Below are positions 39,558-49,500 of a stretch of DNA of 64,000 nt, one piece after another (the stretch's first letter is position 1; the number at the start of each line of letters is the position of its first letter). The notes under the pieces were generated by a model. That model was not told where the DNA came from and searched no databases. It saw only the letters and a list, made by a program, of their open reading frames with translations. The stretch comes from Verrucomicrobiaceae bacterium. GTDB lineage: Bacteria > Verrucomicrobiota > Verrucomicrobiia > Verrucomicrobiales > Akkermansiaceae. The position numbers and the translations under genes are program-made. The stretch covers positions 186,001 through 250,000 of the forward strand of contig JAIXWR010000012.1 of assembly GCA_027491155.1 (NCBI GenBank). Reading direction: 5' to 3'.

Positions 39558-41786
39558 ATGCCTGACGACTCAGAAGCCGACGCCCGGATCAACATCGACC
39601 AGCTCCTCCGGGAGGCCGGTTGGGATCCGTCGGACAAGCGCCAGGTCCGCACCGAGGTCCCCGTGACCCCTGAAACCGGCCTCGCGGAAGCCGACCTCCG
39701 ATTCCCCAAAAAGGCCGATTACGTCCTGTACGACAGCAACGGCAGGCCGCTCGCCGTCATCGAAGCCAAGAAGAACGGCATCGACCCCTACCGATCCAAA
39801 CAGCAGGCGCTCCAATACGCTCGTGCCATTCTCGCCCCCTTTGTCTTCCTCTCGAATGGCGACGTGATCTACTTCTGGGACTTCATGGAAGGCGACGCCC
39901 GTCCGGTCGCTTCCTTCTTCTCCCAACGCGATCTCGAGCGGCTCGTCCACCAGCGGAAGAACCGCAAGGACCTCGCCACGCTTCCGCTCTCCGACAACTA
40001 CCTCCGCGCCGGCGAGGTCCGCCTGCTCCGCCTCTACCAGCTTGCCTGCATGCGGGCCCTCGACTCGGCCCTCCTGCTCGGAAAACGCCGCTTCCTCATC
40101 GAGCTGCCCACCGGCTGCGGCAAGACCGACCTCGTCGTCCTTTACGTCAAGCGCCTGCTCCAGGCCGGCCACGCCGAACGCGTGCTGTTCCTCGTCGATC
40201 GCGAGTCACTCGCCAAGCAGGCGCTCGAAGCCATCCAGGACCTCCTTCCCGACTACTCCAGCTACTGGCTCAAAGCCGGCACCGCCCCGCAGCACAAGCA
40301 GATCACCGTCGTCCTGCTCCAGACGATGATGAGCCGCTACGAATCCTTCACCAGCGGCTACTTCGATGTCGTGGTCGCGGACGAGGCCCACCGCTCGATC
40401 TACGGCGCCTGGCGGCCCGCCCTCGAATTCTTCGACGCCTTCCACATCGGCCTCACCGCCACCCCCGCCCGCTACATCGAGCGGAATACCTACGAATTCT
40501 ACCACTGCGACGGGAACCAGCCCGACTTCTCCCACCCCATCGAGCAGGCCTTCGCCGACGGCCACCTCATCCCCTACAAGTTCGCCGAAGGCATCACCGA
40601 GCTGCTGGCCGATCCCTTCGAGGCCGATGGCGAGGAATACGACCCCGCCGCCTTCGAGCGCGAATGGACGAATGCGGAGACCAACGAACTCATGATGCGC
40701 GAGTTCGACCGCCTGGCCCACGAGAACTTCCGCGAACTCGCCCCCGGCCTCAAGGACAGCGATGCCCCCGGAAAGGCCATCGTTTTCGCCATCACGAAGA
40801 ACCACGCCACCCGCCTCGCGAAGATCCTCAACGACCTCCACCCCGAGGCGAAGGGCCACTACGCCGAGATCATCACCTCCGACATCGCCGATCCCGACGC
40901 GATGATCCGCAAGTTCAAGCGCGAGCCCTACCCCCGCGTCGCCGTCTCGGTCGGCATGCTCGACACCGGCTTCGACTGCCGGGAAGTCCTCCACCTCGTC
41001 CTCTGCCGCCGCGTCCGCTCGCCCATCCTCTACCAGCAGATGCGCGGCCGCGGCACCCGCACCGCCCCGCACATCGGGAAGAAGGGCTTCGTCATCTACG
41101 ACTTCTTCAAGAACCACGAATACTTCGGCGACTCCGACGACCATCCCTTCACCGGCTCGGGCGTCGGCAGCGGCAGCGGTGCCGTCCCCAAGGGCTCCGG
41201 CGGACGCGAACTCGTCGAGCTCGACATCGACGACCGCTGGCGCGAACGCGTCACCTACGTCGAAGTCGGCCCGCTCGACACACGGATCGAGAAAGATGAA
41301 TACCGCTCCCGCTGGGAACGCGTCATCACCGAAGCCGACGCCTCCGCCGATCCGATCGTGCGAAAGATCAAGGCAGGTGAGCCGCTCGACGACGCCGAGC
41401 AGGATGCCCTCACCGGCCGCCTGAACGAGAGCGAGAACTACTTCAACGAAGAGAACCTCCGCCACGCCTACCGCACCCGCACCGGCACCCTCATCGACTT
41501 CATCCGCGCCGCGCTCGGCCTGACCCGCGTGAAATCCCGCGAGGAACAGATCGACGACAACTTCCGCGCCTGGCTCGTCGCGAACCAATTCAACACCGAG
41601 CAAGCGGACCTCCTTTCCATGCTCAAGGCCCGCGGCGTCGCCAACGGCAAGGTCGAGGTCGCCGACCTCTTCCAGCCGCCGCTCGACCACTTCAACGCCC
41701 CCGAGAAAGCCGGCGAACTCTTCGGCCCGAAGATCGTCTACATCGTCGCCGACCTCAACACCGCCGTCTTCGACGCCACCGCCTGA
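39558..41786 (+). CDS. hsdR: Type I restriction enzyme subunit R
   Basis: HsdR is the translocase and nuclease of a type I restriction complex (with HsdM and HsdS). The 742-residue protein has an N-terminal PD-(D/E)xK nuclease core (ADYVLYDSNGRPLAVIEAKK, about residues 52-71), Walker A LPTGCGKTD (about 183), DEAH (about 275) and SF2 motif VI QQMRGRGTR. The C-terminal third is less conserved and contains a Gly/Ser-rich segment (TGSGVGSGSGAVPKGSG). It is the first gene of the operon; the ATG at 39558 gives MPDDSEADARINIDQLL. Confidence 0.94.
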   Translation: MPDDSEADARINIDQLLREAGWDPSDKRQVRTEVPVTPETGLAEADLRFPKKADYVLYDSNGRPLAVIEAKKNGIDPYRSKQQALQYARAILAPFVFLSNGDVIYFWDFMEGDARPVASFFSQRDLERLVHQRKNRKDLATLPLSDNYLRAGEVRLLRLYQLACMRALDSALLLGKRRFLIELPTGCGKTDLVVLYVKRLLQAGHAERVLFLVDRESLAKQALEAIQDLLPDYSSYWLKAGTAPQHKQITVVLLQTMMSRYESFTSGYFDVVVADEAHRSIYGAWRPALEFFDAFHIGLTATPARYIERNTYEFYHCDGNQPDFSHPIEQAFADGHLIPYKFAEGITELLADPFEADGEEYDPAAFEREWTNAETNELMMREFDRLAHENFRELAPGLKDSDAPGKAIVFAITKNHATRLAKILNDLHPEAKGHYAEIITSDIADPDAMIRKFKREPYPRVAVSVGMLDTGFDCREVLHLVLCRRVRSPILYQQMRGRGTRTAPHIGKKGFVIYDFFKNHEYFGDSDDHPFTGSGVGSGSGAVPKGSGGRELVELDIDDRWRERVTYVEVGPLDTRIEKDEYRSRWERVITEADASADPIVRKIKAGEPLDDAEQDALTGRLNESENYFNEENLRHAYRTRTGTLIDFIRAALGLTRVKSREEQIDDNFRAWLVANQFNTEQADLLSMLKARGVANGKVEVADLFQPPLDHFNAPEKAGELFGPKIVYIVADLNTAVFDATA

Positions 41787-41808
41787 TTAAATCCCTCAAT
41801 CACGGAGC

Positions 41809-41824
41809 GCCGGCTTCAGCCGGC
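41809..41824. repeat. Hairpin between hsdR and hsdM
   Basis: GCCGGC-TTCA-GCCGGC forms a perfect 6-bp stem in the 52-nt gap between hsdR and hsdM. It matches the compact palindromes elsewhere in the genome and could tune relative expression of the two genes. Confidence 0.6.
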
Positions 41825-41838
41825 ATCTAACATCATCC

Positions 41839-43509
41839 ATGGACTTACAAACTCGCCAGAAGCTCGACAAGATCACCGACACCATGTGGTCCGGCGGCCT
41901 GGCCAATCCCATCACCTACGTCGAGCAGCTCTCCTACCTGCTCTACCTGAAGCTCCTCGACGAGGCGGAGAACCAGCACACCCAGGCCGAGCTGCTCGGC
42001 ATCACCCTCGACCGCCCCACGCTCTTCCCCGCCCAGGCGAAGCGCTACCGCTGGTCGGAGTGGCGCTTCAAATCCGGCCGCGAGCTGCTCGACTTCGTCA
42101 GCGACGAGGTCTTCCCCTACATGGCCTCCCTCGTCCGCGAGGCCCCCTCCGTCGCCACCTTCTTCGCCGACGCCCGCTTCCAGTTCGAGGACCCGCACGT
42201 CTTCAAGGAAGTCGTCGACATCCTCGACACCTTCCAGTTCGCCAAGCTCGGGCCGGACGTGAAGGGCGATATCTTCGAATACCAGCTCCTCAAGCTCCAG
42301 AACCAGGCCAAGTCCGACCTCGGCCAGTTCCGCACCCCGCGCCAGCTCCGCCAGTTCATGGTCCAGCTCGTCGATCCCGACATCGGCGACTCCATCTACG
42401 ACCCCGCCTGCGGCACCGGCGGCTTCCTGGTCGAGGCGCTCGACCACATCCTCGCCAAATACTCCACCACCACCCGCCTCGTCCCGATCTACGGCGAAGG
42501 CTGGGAGGAACGCCAGGGCTGCTCCACGGTCGAGGCCGCGCTGGAAAAATTCCCGCGCCTCCAGACCTACCGCCGCGGCATCGGCGACCGGCTGGCGAAG
42601 GACGATTGGCGGAAGCTCGAAGCCTCCCTCTACGGCCACGATGTCTCCGGCCAGATGGTCCGCGTGGCCCTCATGAACCTGGTCCTCCACGGCGTCCCCA
42701 AGGCCCGCATCCGCCGCGCCAACGCCCTCTCCGAAACCGGCGGCCTGACCGAGGACGACAAGAGCCGCAAGTACAAGGTCATCCTCGCCAACCCGCCCTT
42801 CGCCGGCCTGCTGCCGAAGGACTCCATCCGCTCCGACCTCCCCACGAACTCGAAGAAGAGCGAGCTGCTCTTCCTCGCCATCATGATGGACGCCCTCGCC
42901 CCCGGCGGACGCTGCGCCGTCGTCGTCCCGGAGGGCCTGCTCTTCGGCTCCACCGGCTCCCACATCGAGCTGCGCAAGAAGCTCGTCGAAGACTTCGACC
43001 TCCACGCCGTCATCTCCCTCCCCGCTGGCGTCTTCAAGCCCTACGCCGGCGTGAAGACCTCCGTCCTCGTGTTTTCGAAGCCGCTAGAGCACGCTAAGAC
43101 TGTCGCCCTGAATCGCATGAATTTGCGGAAGCCAATCTGGTTCTACGACATCAAGAACGACGGCTACGACCCCGACAAAGTCTCCGGCGGAGGCCGCGTC
43201 GAGACTCCGAACGAAAACGGCATTCCCGCCCTCCTCGACGCCTGGGCGACCTTCAAGTCCACCGACTTTCAATCCCCGCCCGGCCCGCAGGCGAACACCC
43301 TGCTCCCCGCCGACGCCACCGAACCGGCCTGTTGGTGGGCCACCGTGGCGAAGATCGCGGATTCCGACTACTCCCTCTCCGCCGCCGCTTACAAGCCGGT
43401 CCTCCCCGCGGCCGCCAACCCCGAGGATCCGCTCCAGCTTATTGACCAACTCATCAATCTCGAAACCGGCATCATCGCGGACCTGAACCATCTGAAATCA
43501 AAGCTGTGA
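41839..43509 (+). CDS. hsdM: Type I restriction enzyme subunit M (N6-adenine methyltransferase)
   Basis: HsdM methylates adenine in the target site and is part of both modification and restriction complexes. The 556-residue protein has the helical HsdM N-terminal domain (about 1-140), the SAM motif DPACGTGGFLVEALDHI (about 190), and catalytic NPPF (about 318). Its start follows a 52-nt gap from hsdR; its stop overlaps the hsdS GTG start. Confidence 0.95.
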   Translation: MDLQTRQKLDKITDTMWSGGLANPITYVEQLSYLLYLKLLDEAENQHTQAELLGITLDRPTLFPAQAKRYRWSEWRFKSGRELLDFVSDEVFPYMASLVREAPSVATFFADARFQFEDPHVFKEVVDILDTFQFAKLGPDVKGDIFEYQLLKLQNQAKSDLGQFRTPRQLRQFMVQLVDPDIGDSIYDPACGTGGFLVEALDHILAKYSTTTRLVPIYGEGWEERQGCSTVEAALEKFPRLQTYRRGIGDRLAKDDWRKLEASLYGHDVSGQMVRVALMNLVLHGVPKARIRRANALSETGGLTEDDKSRKYKVILANPPFAGLLPKDSIRSDLPTNSKKSELLFLAIMMDALAPGGRCAVVVPEGLLFGSTGSHIELRKKLVEDFDLHAVISLPAGVFKPYAGVKTSVLVFSKPLEHAKTVALNRMNLRKPIWFYDIKNDGYDPDKVSGGGRVETPNENGIPALLDAWATFKSTDFQSPPGPQANTLLPADATEPACWWATVAKIADSDYSLSAAAYKPVLPAAANPEDPLQLIDQLINLETGIIADLNHLKSKL

Positions 43510-44729
43510 CTTTCTCTGCTTCGACTCTACCCAATGAATGGCGATCCGTCGCCCTAGGTGAGCTGGTTAGTTCCAGGTCCGGAAACTCGAAGCTGATCAA
43601 AGGAAAGCTCTCAGCTGAGGAATCCGAAGGGCTTTACCAAGGATATAGCGCCTCTGGGCCAGATGTTTGGCTGGAAGAATATGCGTATGATTCAGAAGCG
43701 ATCATTATTTCCGCGGTCGGCGCCAAGTGCGGAAAGTGCTTCTTAGCCAAAGGAAAGTGGACCGCGATCGCCAACACACACATCATCTTCAAGAAATCTC
43801 AGGCGATCGATTTAAGCTACCTTTGGCGCTTCGTGAATAATTCGGATTTCTGGGTGCGAGGAGGGGCAGCCCAACCGTTTGTTAAAGTAACAGATTCAAT
43901 GCGGTTGATGATCCCGCTCCCGCCCCTCCCCGAACAACACCGCATCGTCGAAATCCTCGACCAAGCCGACGCCCTCCGCCAGCAACGCCGCCAGGCCGAC
44001 GAGATCTCCCGCAAGATTGCCCCCGCGCTTTTCTACGACGCATTTGGCGATCTCCGCCGAAACCCGAAACACTGGGAGACACTCGAATTGGGGCAGGTCG
44101 CCGAGATTGTTTCCGGCATTACCAAAGGCCGCCGCACCAGTGAGACCTCTTTGCGGGAGATCGCCTATCTCAGCGTCGCCAACGTTCAGGATGGCCATTT
44201 GCGTTTGGACAACGTCAAGCGGATCGAGGCTTCCGAAGCCGAGATCGAACGCTTTCGTCTTATGCGCAACGATTTGGTTCTCACCGAAGGAGGCGACCCC
44301 GACAAACTCGGGCGTGGTGCTCTTTGGACCAGCGAAATGAACGAGTGCATTCACCAGAACCACGTATTCAGAGTGCGGGTTACTTCGCCAAAGATCCTCC
44401 CCACCTTTCTTGCCGCTCTCACCGGAAGTGAATACGGCAAGGCCTACTTTCTGAGTGTCGCGAAGAAGACCACGGGAATCGCCTCGATCAACAAGACCCA
44501 GCTCTCAGCATTCCCCGTCGTGATTCCTCCTCTCGGAATCCAGGAAAGATTCGTAGACGCCATTTCCTCGCTCAACGGCAGCTCGGTTTCTCAAGCAACT
44601 TCCGCCGCCACTCTCGGAACCCTCTTCCAAACCCTCCTCCACCGCGCCTTCGACGGCAGCCTGACCGCCAAGTGGCGCGAAGCCCACGCGCAGGAACTGC
44701 TCCAGGAAATGGAGCACCAAGCCCGCTGA
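43506..44729 (+). CDS. hsdS: Type I restriction enzyme subunit S (specificity)
   Basis: HsdS sets the DNA target with two target-recognition domains. The 407-residue protein has TRD1 at about 5-135 followed by the conserved helix MRLMIPLPPLPEQHRIVEIL and a coiled-coil spacer. TRD2 lies at about 190-340 followed by the second conserved motif (QLSAFPVVIPPLGIQERFV). The GTG start overlaps the hsdM stop. The lower GC of the recognition domains relative to hsdR/hsdM fits their known exchange between strains. The target sequence cannot be read from this. Confidence 0.93.
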   Translation: MTFSASTLPNEWRSVALGELVSSRSGNSKLIKGKLSAEESEGLYQGYSASGPDVWLEEYAYDSEAIIISAVGAKCGKCFLAKGKWTAIANTHIIFKKSQAIDLSYLWRFVNNSDFWVRGGAAQPFVKVTDSMRLMIPLPPLPEQHRIVEILDQADALRQQRRQADEISRKIAPALFYDAFGDLRRNPKHWETLELGQVAEIVSGITKGRRTSETSLREIAYLSVANVQDGHLRLDNVKRIEASEAEIERFRLMRNDLVLTEGGDPDKLGRGALWTSEMNECIHQNHVFRVRVTSPKILPTFLAALTGSEYGKAYFLSVAKKTTGIASINKTQLSAFPVVIPPLGIQERFVDAISSLNGSSVSQATSAATLGTLFQTLLHRAFDGSLTAKWREAHAQELLQEMEHQAR

Positions 44730-44733
44730 CCTG

Positions 44734-46623
44734 ATGAAACTCCATTCCATCGAGATTTCGAACTTCAAAGCCTTTGGGAGCGCAGCCCAGGTGATTCCTC
44801 TCAAACCGATCACCTTGTTGTTCGGGCCGAACTCCGCCGGCAAGTCGTCCGTTCTCCACTCGCTCCTTTGGATGTCCTCCGTCAGCAAGACCGGCGAACT
44901 CGACGTGCGCCGCCCTCTCGCAGCTGGGGGCGAGGTCGATCTCGGGGGATTCCGGCAATTCACCCACAGGAATGATCCCGCCAACCGGATCCGTTCAAAG
45001 GTTTCGATTGCAGCCGCTCAACTGCCTCGGCTCTTGGCCGTTCCATTCGGCATCAAGTCGGAAGTGACCTACGAGTTGACCTGCGCGGTCATCACCAATC
45101 AGGCGCAGCTTGAAGCCTACGTAGAGTCCGCTGTGGAGAAAGCACGCGCCGATCGCGAATCGAAAAGGAAGGCGCAAGCGGGATCTGATGATGCAGACCA
45201 GTCCTCGGGTCCCGATGTCGACCAAGAAATCGACAAGCTGATTTACGGCCAGTCCATGGACGACTTCATGCTCGGCCAGTTGCGCGAGAAGCTCCTCAAG
45301 GACCTTCAATTCCGATTTTTCCGCGGGGATTCCGCGCCTTACATCCATACGATCAGCATATCGGTTGACGGGGCCGAAGTCCTCCGCGCCACCGCAAAGC
45401 TGCCCGGGCCGTTGATGATTACCATCCTCGACGTCGACTTTATCGATCGGCCAACACGTTACGCGGACTCGCTCTTTTCGGATCCCTCCGATCCGGACCC
45501 AATGGACTCACCAAGCGCGGCTCTGTGGTTAGAGGCGATGGTGAACCAAGGCTTGCTGTTCCTGACACCGTCGGATTCCACGATTCCGAACCGGATTCGC
45601 TTCGATGACCAGTTCACCGCGAAATGGACACCACCCGATTCATTGGCAACCGATCGTCTCGGATCGCCACCAATCGCCTCACCCGAAGTAGTCTTGGGCC
45701 GGGTCGAACATTTCTCTTCCCTGATCGGAGCAGTGCTTTCTGCGGCGACCTCAAGCTTGGGTGAGCTCGCCTACATTCCGCCTCTCCGGGATTTGCCCGA
45801 GCGTGTCGGCAGCGAAGGCAGCGAACATCGTGAGACGCCTTGGAAGACGCTCAGAACCAATCAGAAAGTTCGCCAGCGCGTTAATGACTGGCTCGCTTCC
45901 GATTTCCTCAGATCGCACTACGAGTTCAGGACCGACTCAAGGGTTTCGCTCCAGACGCTCAGGGACACCTTGCTGAAGTCGATGGAAGATCTCGTTCATC
46001 GGAAGCGGACGGAGTTCGAGGAAGGGGCTAACGATTGGTATGACGAACTCGAAGACGATCCCTACGAAGCTTTTCAAAAGCCGGTCAGAGACTGGGACGG
46101 TGAAGCGGAAGCGCTTCGCATCTATCAGGAAATCGAATCTCGCACCGCTCCGGGAGCCACCTTCGAAATAGCGCTGTTCGACAAGCGGGCAGGGATCCAA
46201 GTGAGCCTCAGGGATGTGGGCGTTGGAATCTCCCAAGTGCTTCCTGTTCTCGTCGAAAGCTACGCCACCACCGGCAAGCTCATCGCCATCGAGCAACCCG
46301 AGATCCACATTCACCCCGCGCTCCAAGCCGAGTTGGGCGACGTCTTCATCGAGTCCGCCCTCGGCGAGAACAAGAACACCTTCCTCCTCGAAACCCACAG
46401 CGAGCACCTGATCCTGCGCCTGCTGCGGCGGATCCGGGAGACGACCCGGGGCAAGCTCCCTGAAGGCAAGTTGCCGATCACGCCTGCCGACATTGCCGTC
46501 CTCTACGTCGAGCCGGGCGAGGAAGGCTCCGTCGTCCGTGAATTGCGCGTGAACGACCAAGGCCGCTTCATCGACAACTGGCCGAACGGGTTCTTCGAGG
46601 AGCGATTCAACGAGGAGTTTTGA
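44734..46623 (+). CDS. AAA ATPase with DUF3696-type C-terminus
   Basis: This is an OLD/RecF-like ABC-fold ATPase of 629 residues. It starts MKLHSIEISNFKAFG, with Walker A LFGPNSAGKSSVLHSL (about 29-44), a long insertion with a Lys/Asp-rich region (145-170), an ABC-like signature VGVGISQVLPVL, Walker B AIEQPEIHIHPALQ (about 520) and LLETHSEHLILRLLRR. The C-terminal DWPxGFF-like tail (IDNWPNGFFEERFNEEF) matches DUF3696. It begins 4 nt after hsdS and ends 2 nt before its partner, so it belongs to the same operon. Such ATPases are common in phage-defence loci, usually with an effector partner; that role is inferred. Confidence 0.85.
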   Translation: MKLHSIEISNFKAFGSAAQVIPLKPITLLFGPNSAGKSSVLHSLLWMSSVSKTGELDVRRPLAAGGEVDLGGFRQFTHRNDPANRIRSKVSIAAAQLPRLLAVPFGIKSEVTYELTCAVITNQAQLEAYVESAVEKARADRESKRKAQAGSDDADQSSGPDVDQEIDKLIYGQSMDDFMLGQLREKLLKDLQFRFFRGDSAPYIHTISISVDGAEVLRATAKLPGPLMITILDVDFIDRPTRYADSLFSDPSDPDPMDSPSAALWLEAMVNQGLLFLTPSDSTIPNRIRFDDQFTAKWTPPDSLATDRLGSPPIASPEVVLGRVEHFSSLIGAVLSAATSSLGELAYIPPLRDLPERVGSEGSEHRETPWKTLRTNQKVRQRVNDWLASDFLRSHYEFRTDSRVSLQTLRDTLLKSMEDLVHRKRTEFEEGANDWYDELEDDPYEAFQKPVRDWDGEAEALRIYQEIESRTAPGATFEIALFDKRAGIQVSLRDVGVGISQVLPVLVESYATTGKLIAIEQPEIHIHPALQAELGDVFIESALGENKNTFLLETHSEHLILRLLRRIRETTRGKLPEGKLPITPADIAVLYVEPGEEGSVVRELRVNDQGRFIDNWPNGFFEERFNEEF

Positions 46624-46625
46624 CC

Positions 46626-47495
46626 ATGTTTCACTACGTCTTCCTCGACCCTGCGACGATCGACGATGCCGCTGCAGCCGGTGAAATGGGTCTCGGGCGC
46701 CTGATTGAACTGCTTCAAGGGTTTCGCCGTGATGTGATCCTGGCTGAAACCGATGCATGGAGATTAGAGAGCGAGCTGGGCGAACGGGTGAAAGCGATTC
46801 CGGTCAAGTATCAACACGAACGAAAGTTGATCGGTGACCTTCTGATCTGGATGAAGCGGAACAGCCCGCTGATGCTCGTGGAAGGCGACGAGGATCCGAC
46901 AGTGACGCTCGCGGACTTTGCCCGCGCCCATGCTGAAGTGTCGGAACTCGATCTGATCCTCAGCCCCGGAGATTCCGAGGTCATCGGTGGAAGGGTGATC
47001 AAGTCGAGTTTGGCGAAAGCACACGATACCGACATGAGCAGGCTCAGGTCGCAGCTCTCAAGCGGCCTTACTTTCGCGCAGGGGACGAGAAACTACGAGC
47101 AGGTGGCGAACGAATGCTTTCGAAAACTGGTGCGCCACGCCGAGAACATCCGGGTCTACGACTACGCTCTGGGAGAGTATTACAACAACGACCAGCCCGT
47201 GAATCTGAAAAGGCTGGTTCGCTATCTCCGGGATCACGCGGCCAAGCTCCGAAGGCTTGAACTGATCACCTTGCCAAACGGTCGGGTGAGTCTTGATCGG
47301 GATCTATGCGATCTACGGCATGAAGTGGATTTCGAAATCCTCGTGGACTACCGCGCCGGAAAAGCCGACCTCCCGCACCCCCGCTATCTCGGTGCCGACA
47401 GCCGCTACTTGGACATCGACCGGGGAATCGACCTTTGCGACGCTCACGACCGCTGCCGGTTGACGCAGATCAAATACGCGGCGGCTCCCGAGTGA
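46626..47495 (+). CDS. Partner protein of the AAA ATPase, possible PLD-like fold
   Basis: I do not recognise a named family. The 289-residue protein is soluble and begins MFHYVFLDPATIDDAAAAGE. The C-terminal half has the pattern RHAENIRVYDYALGEYYNN-(x5)-LKRLVRYLRD followed by HPRYLGADSRYLDIDRGIDL, which resembles the MIT-C/phospholipase-D-like module found in some defence proteins. Catalytic HKD motifs are not clear, so the fold call is weak. It starts 2 nt after the ATPase stop, which suggests a two-protein ATPase/effector unit. Confidence 0.75.
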   Translation: MFHYVFLDPATIDDAAAAGEMGLGRLIELLQGFRRDVILAETDAWRLESELGERVKAIPVKYQHERKLIGDLLIWMKRNSPLMLVEGDEDPTVTLADFARAHAEVSELDLILSPGDSEVIGGRVIKSSLAKAHDTDMSRLRSQLSSGLTFAQGTRNYEQVANECFRKLVRHAENIRVYDYALGEYYNNDQPVNLKRLVRYLRDHAAKLRRLELITLPNGRVSLDRDLCDLRHEVDFEILVDYRAGKADLPHPRYLGADSRYLDIDRGIDLCDAHDRCRLTQIKYAAAPE

Positions 47496-47537
47496 TGCTT
47501 CCCGGTGGAACAGAAGAGCCGATACGATAAAGAGCCC

Positions 47538-49472
47538 ATGAGCGACGCGATTTTCCTCCCCGACGATTTCACCGAGACGCTTGAGATCGAGGCCAAGCTC
47601 GCGCAGGGTCGCGACGGCCGCGGCGAGCTGCCGCAATCGTTTTGGGAGACCTACTCGGCATTCGCGAATAGCCAAGGGGGCACGGTCTTTCTGGGTCTGA
47701 AGGAGGTCAGTCCGCAGGAGTTCAGGGCCATCGGGATCGCCGAGGTTGAGCGGGTCGAAACGGATTTGTGGAACCAGCTCAACAACCGGAAGAAGGTCAG
47801 CCACAATCTGCTTCAAGCCCATCACGTCCGGCGGCATCCGCTGCCCGGCGGCAGATCGGTGTTGATCGTGGAAGTCCCCCGGGCGACGAGGATCCAACGC
47901 CCGGTCTTCATCGGCAGCGACATGTTTGCCGGGAGCTACAAACGGAACCGCAGCGGCGACTACCAGTGCGGGCGGGAAGAAGTGGAGCGCATGGTGGCGG
48001 AGCGGGTGGAGGAATCCCGCGACACGCGGATCTTGCCGCACTTTGGCTTCGAAGACCTGGTGAGCGACACGATCACAGCCTACCGCCAACGGTTGGCGGG
48101 TTTGAAGCCGGATCATCCCTTCAACAGCCAGAATCCGCGCGAGTTCCTCCGCTCGGTGGGTGCTTGGGGCCGCAACCGGGAGACGGGAGAGGAAGGGCTC
48201 ACGGTCGCCGGCTTGCTGATGTTCGGCAGCGATGCAGCGATCCGCGAAGCATGCCCCCACTACTTCCTCGATTACCGGGAGCTCCCGGTCAGCGGATCCA
48301 AAACCGAATGGGTGGATCGCCTGACTCCGGACGGGACATGGAGCGGCAACCTCTACGACTTCTATCGGCGTGTCATCGGCCGTCTCTTCCAGGATCTCAA
48401 GGTGCCGCTCGCGATTTCCAAGGACCAACGGAAGGACGACACGCCGCTCCACAAGTCCCTGCGCGAGGCCTTGGTCAACGCTCTGGTCCATGCGGACTAC
48501 ACCGAGCGGGCTTCGGTCATGGTGGTAAAGGCTCCGGACTATTTCGGATTCAGGAATCCCGGCAACATGCGCATTCCCATCGCGGACGCCATGCAGGGTG
48601 GCAAGAGCGACTGCCGGAACCGGACACTCCAGCGCATGTTCAGCCTGATCGGCCTCGGCGAACAGGCAGGATCGGGAATTCCGCGGATCGTCAAGAACTG
48701 GGACGACCTTTCCTTCCGCCGGCCGGAGCTTTGGGAGGACGGAAGTCCGCCTGCCACGCTGATGAGGCTGCGGACGGTCAGCCTGCTGCCGGCGGAAACG
48801 ATCCGCGCGCTCCAAGACCATTTTGGACGTAGCTTCAACGGGCTCCCTGAGACGGAAAGGCTCGCCGTGGTCACCGCACAAGTGGAAGGCTTTGTGAGCA
48901 ACCGGCGCTTGCAGGAAGTTTGCCGGGACCACCCTCACGACATCACCAAGATGCTCCGGAAGCTGGTGGACCAGGGATTTCTCGTGCCCGACGGCTTGGG
49001 AAGAGCCACCACCTATCGCGTCCGGGGTGGTAGCTCACCCGACCTTGCGATGGTAGCCGCGCCACCGGCAGATCCTTTTTTGCCGGAGTCCAGCTCACCC
49101 GATAGCGGCCCGAGGTCACCCGATAGCGGCCCGAGGTCACCCCATAAGGGCGCTCTGAATGCCCACGACGAGCCCCATTTCCACCTGGTGGAGGAGAGCG
49201 GCGAAGAGTGGAGTAAGCTCATGGCGGACGCCGAAGAGGTCCGCCGGCGGAAACGAACGCCACCTGAGGTGACGGCCCAGATGATCCTACGGCTTTGCGA
49301 CTCTCGCTTCCTGACCACCGAGCAGTTTGCAAAATTGTTGGGAATCAGGCCCAAAGGGATACGGGACCGGTTTCTTACACCGCTGTTCAACCAAGGGGCC
49401 TTGGAGCGGCGTTTCCCGCACACTCCCAACCACGAGCAACAAGCCTACCGGCGGAAGACACCGGGCGATTGA
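47538..49472 (+). CDS. AlbA_2/Schlafen-like DNA-binding and HATPase-type protein
   Basis: This protein has 644 residues. The N-terminal AlbA_2 (divergent AAA-4) domain reads TLEIEAKLAQGRDGRGELPQ and WETYSAFANSQGGTVFLGLK (10-60). A GHKL-like ATPase region (HATPase_c_4) contains LREALVNALVHADY (about 315) and GLGEQAGSGIPRI (about 378). Winged-helix domains follow. A 21-bp tandem duplication encodes PDSGPRS twice near residue 530. ATG at 47538 has AAAGAG upstream. Such proteins are often near type I RM loci and are proposed to regulate or process nucleic acids. Confidence 0.85.
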   Translation: MSDAIFLPDDFTETLEIEAKLAQGRDGRGELPQSFWETYSAFANSQGGTVFLGLKEVSPQEFRAIGIAEVERVETDLWNQLNNRKKVSHNLLQAHHVRRHPLPGGRSVLIVEVPRATRIQRPVFIGSDMFAGSYKRNRSGDYQCGREEVERMVAERVEESRDTRILPHFGFEDLVSDTITAYRQRLAGLKPDHPFNSQNPREFLRSVGAWGRNRETGEEGLTVAGLLMFGSDAAIREACPHYFLDYRELPVSGSKTEWVDRLTPDGTWSGNLYDFYRRVIGRLFQDLKVPLAISKDQRKDDTPLHKSLREALVNALVHADYTERASVMVVKAPDYFGFRNPGNMRIPIADAMQGGKSDCRNRTLQRMFSLIGLGEQAGSGIPRIVKNWDDLSFRRPELWEDGSPPATLMRLRTVSLLPAETIRALQDHFGRSFNGLPETERLAVVTAQVEGFVSNRRLQEVCRDHPHDITKMLRKLVDQGFLVPDGLGRATTYRVRGGSSPDLAMVAAPPADPFLPESSSPDSGPRSPDSGPRSPHKGALNAHDEPHFHLVEESGEEWSKLMADAEEVRRRKRTPPEVTAQMILRLCDSRFLTTEQFAKLLGIRPKGIRDRFLTPLFNQGALERRFPHTPNHEQQAYRRKTPGD

Positions 49473-49500
49473 TCCACTCCGAAACCAACCCTCTGACATC

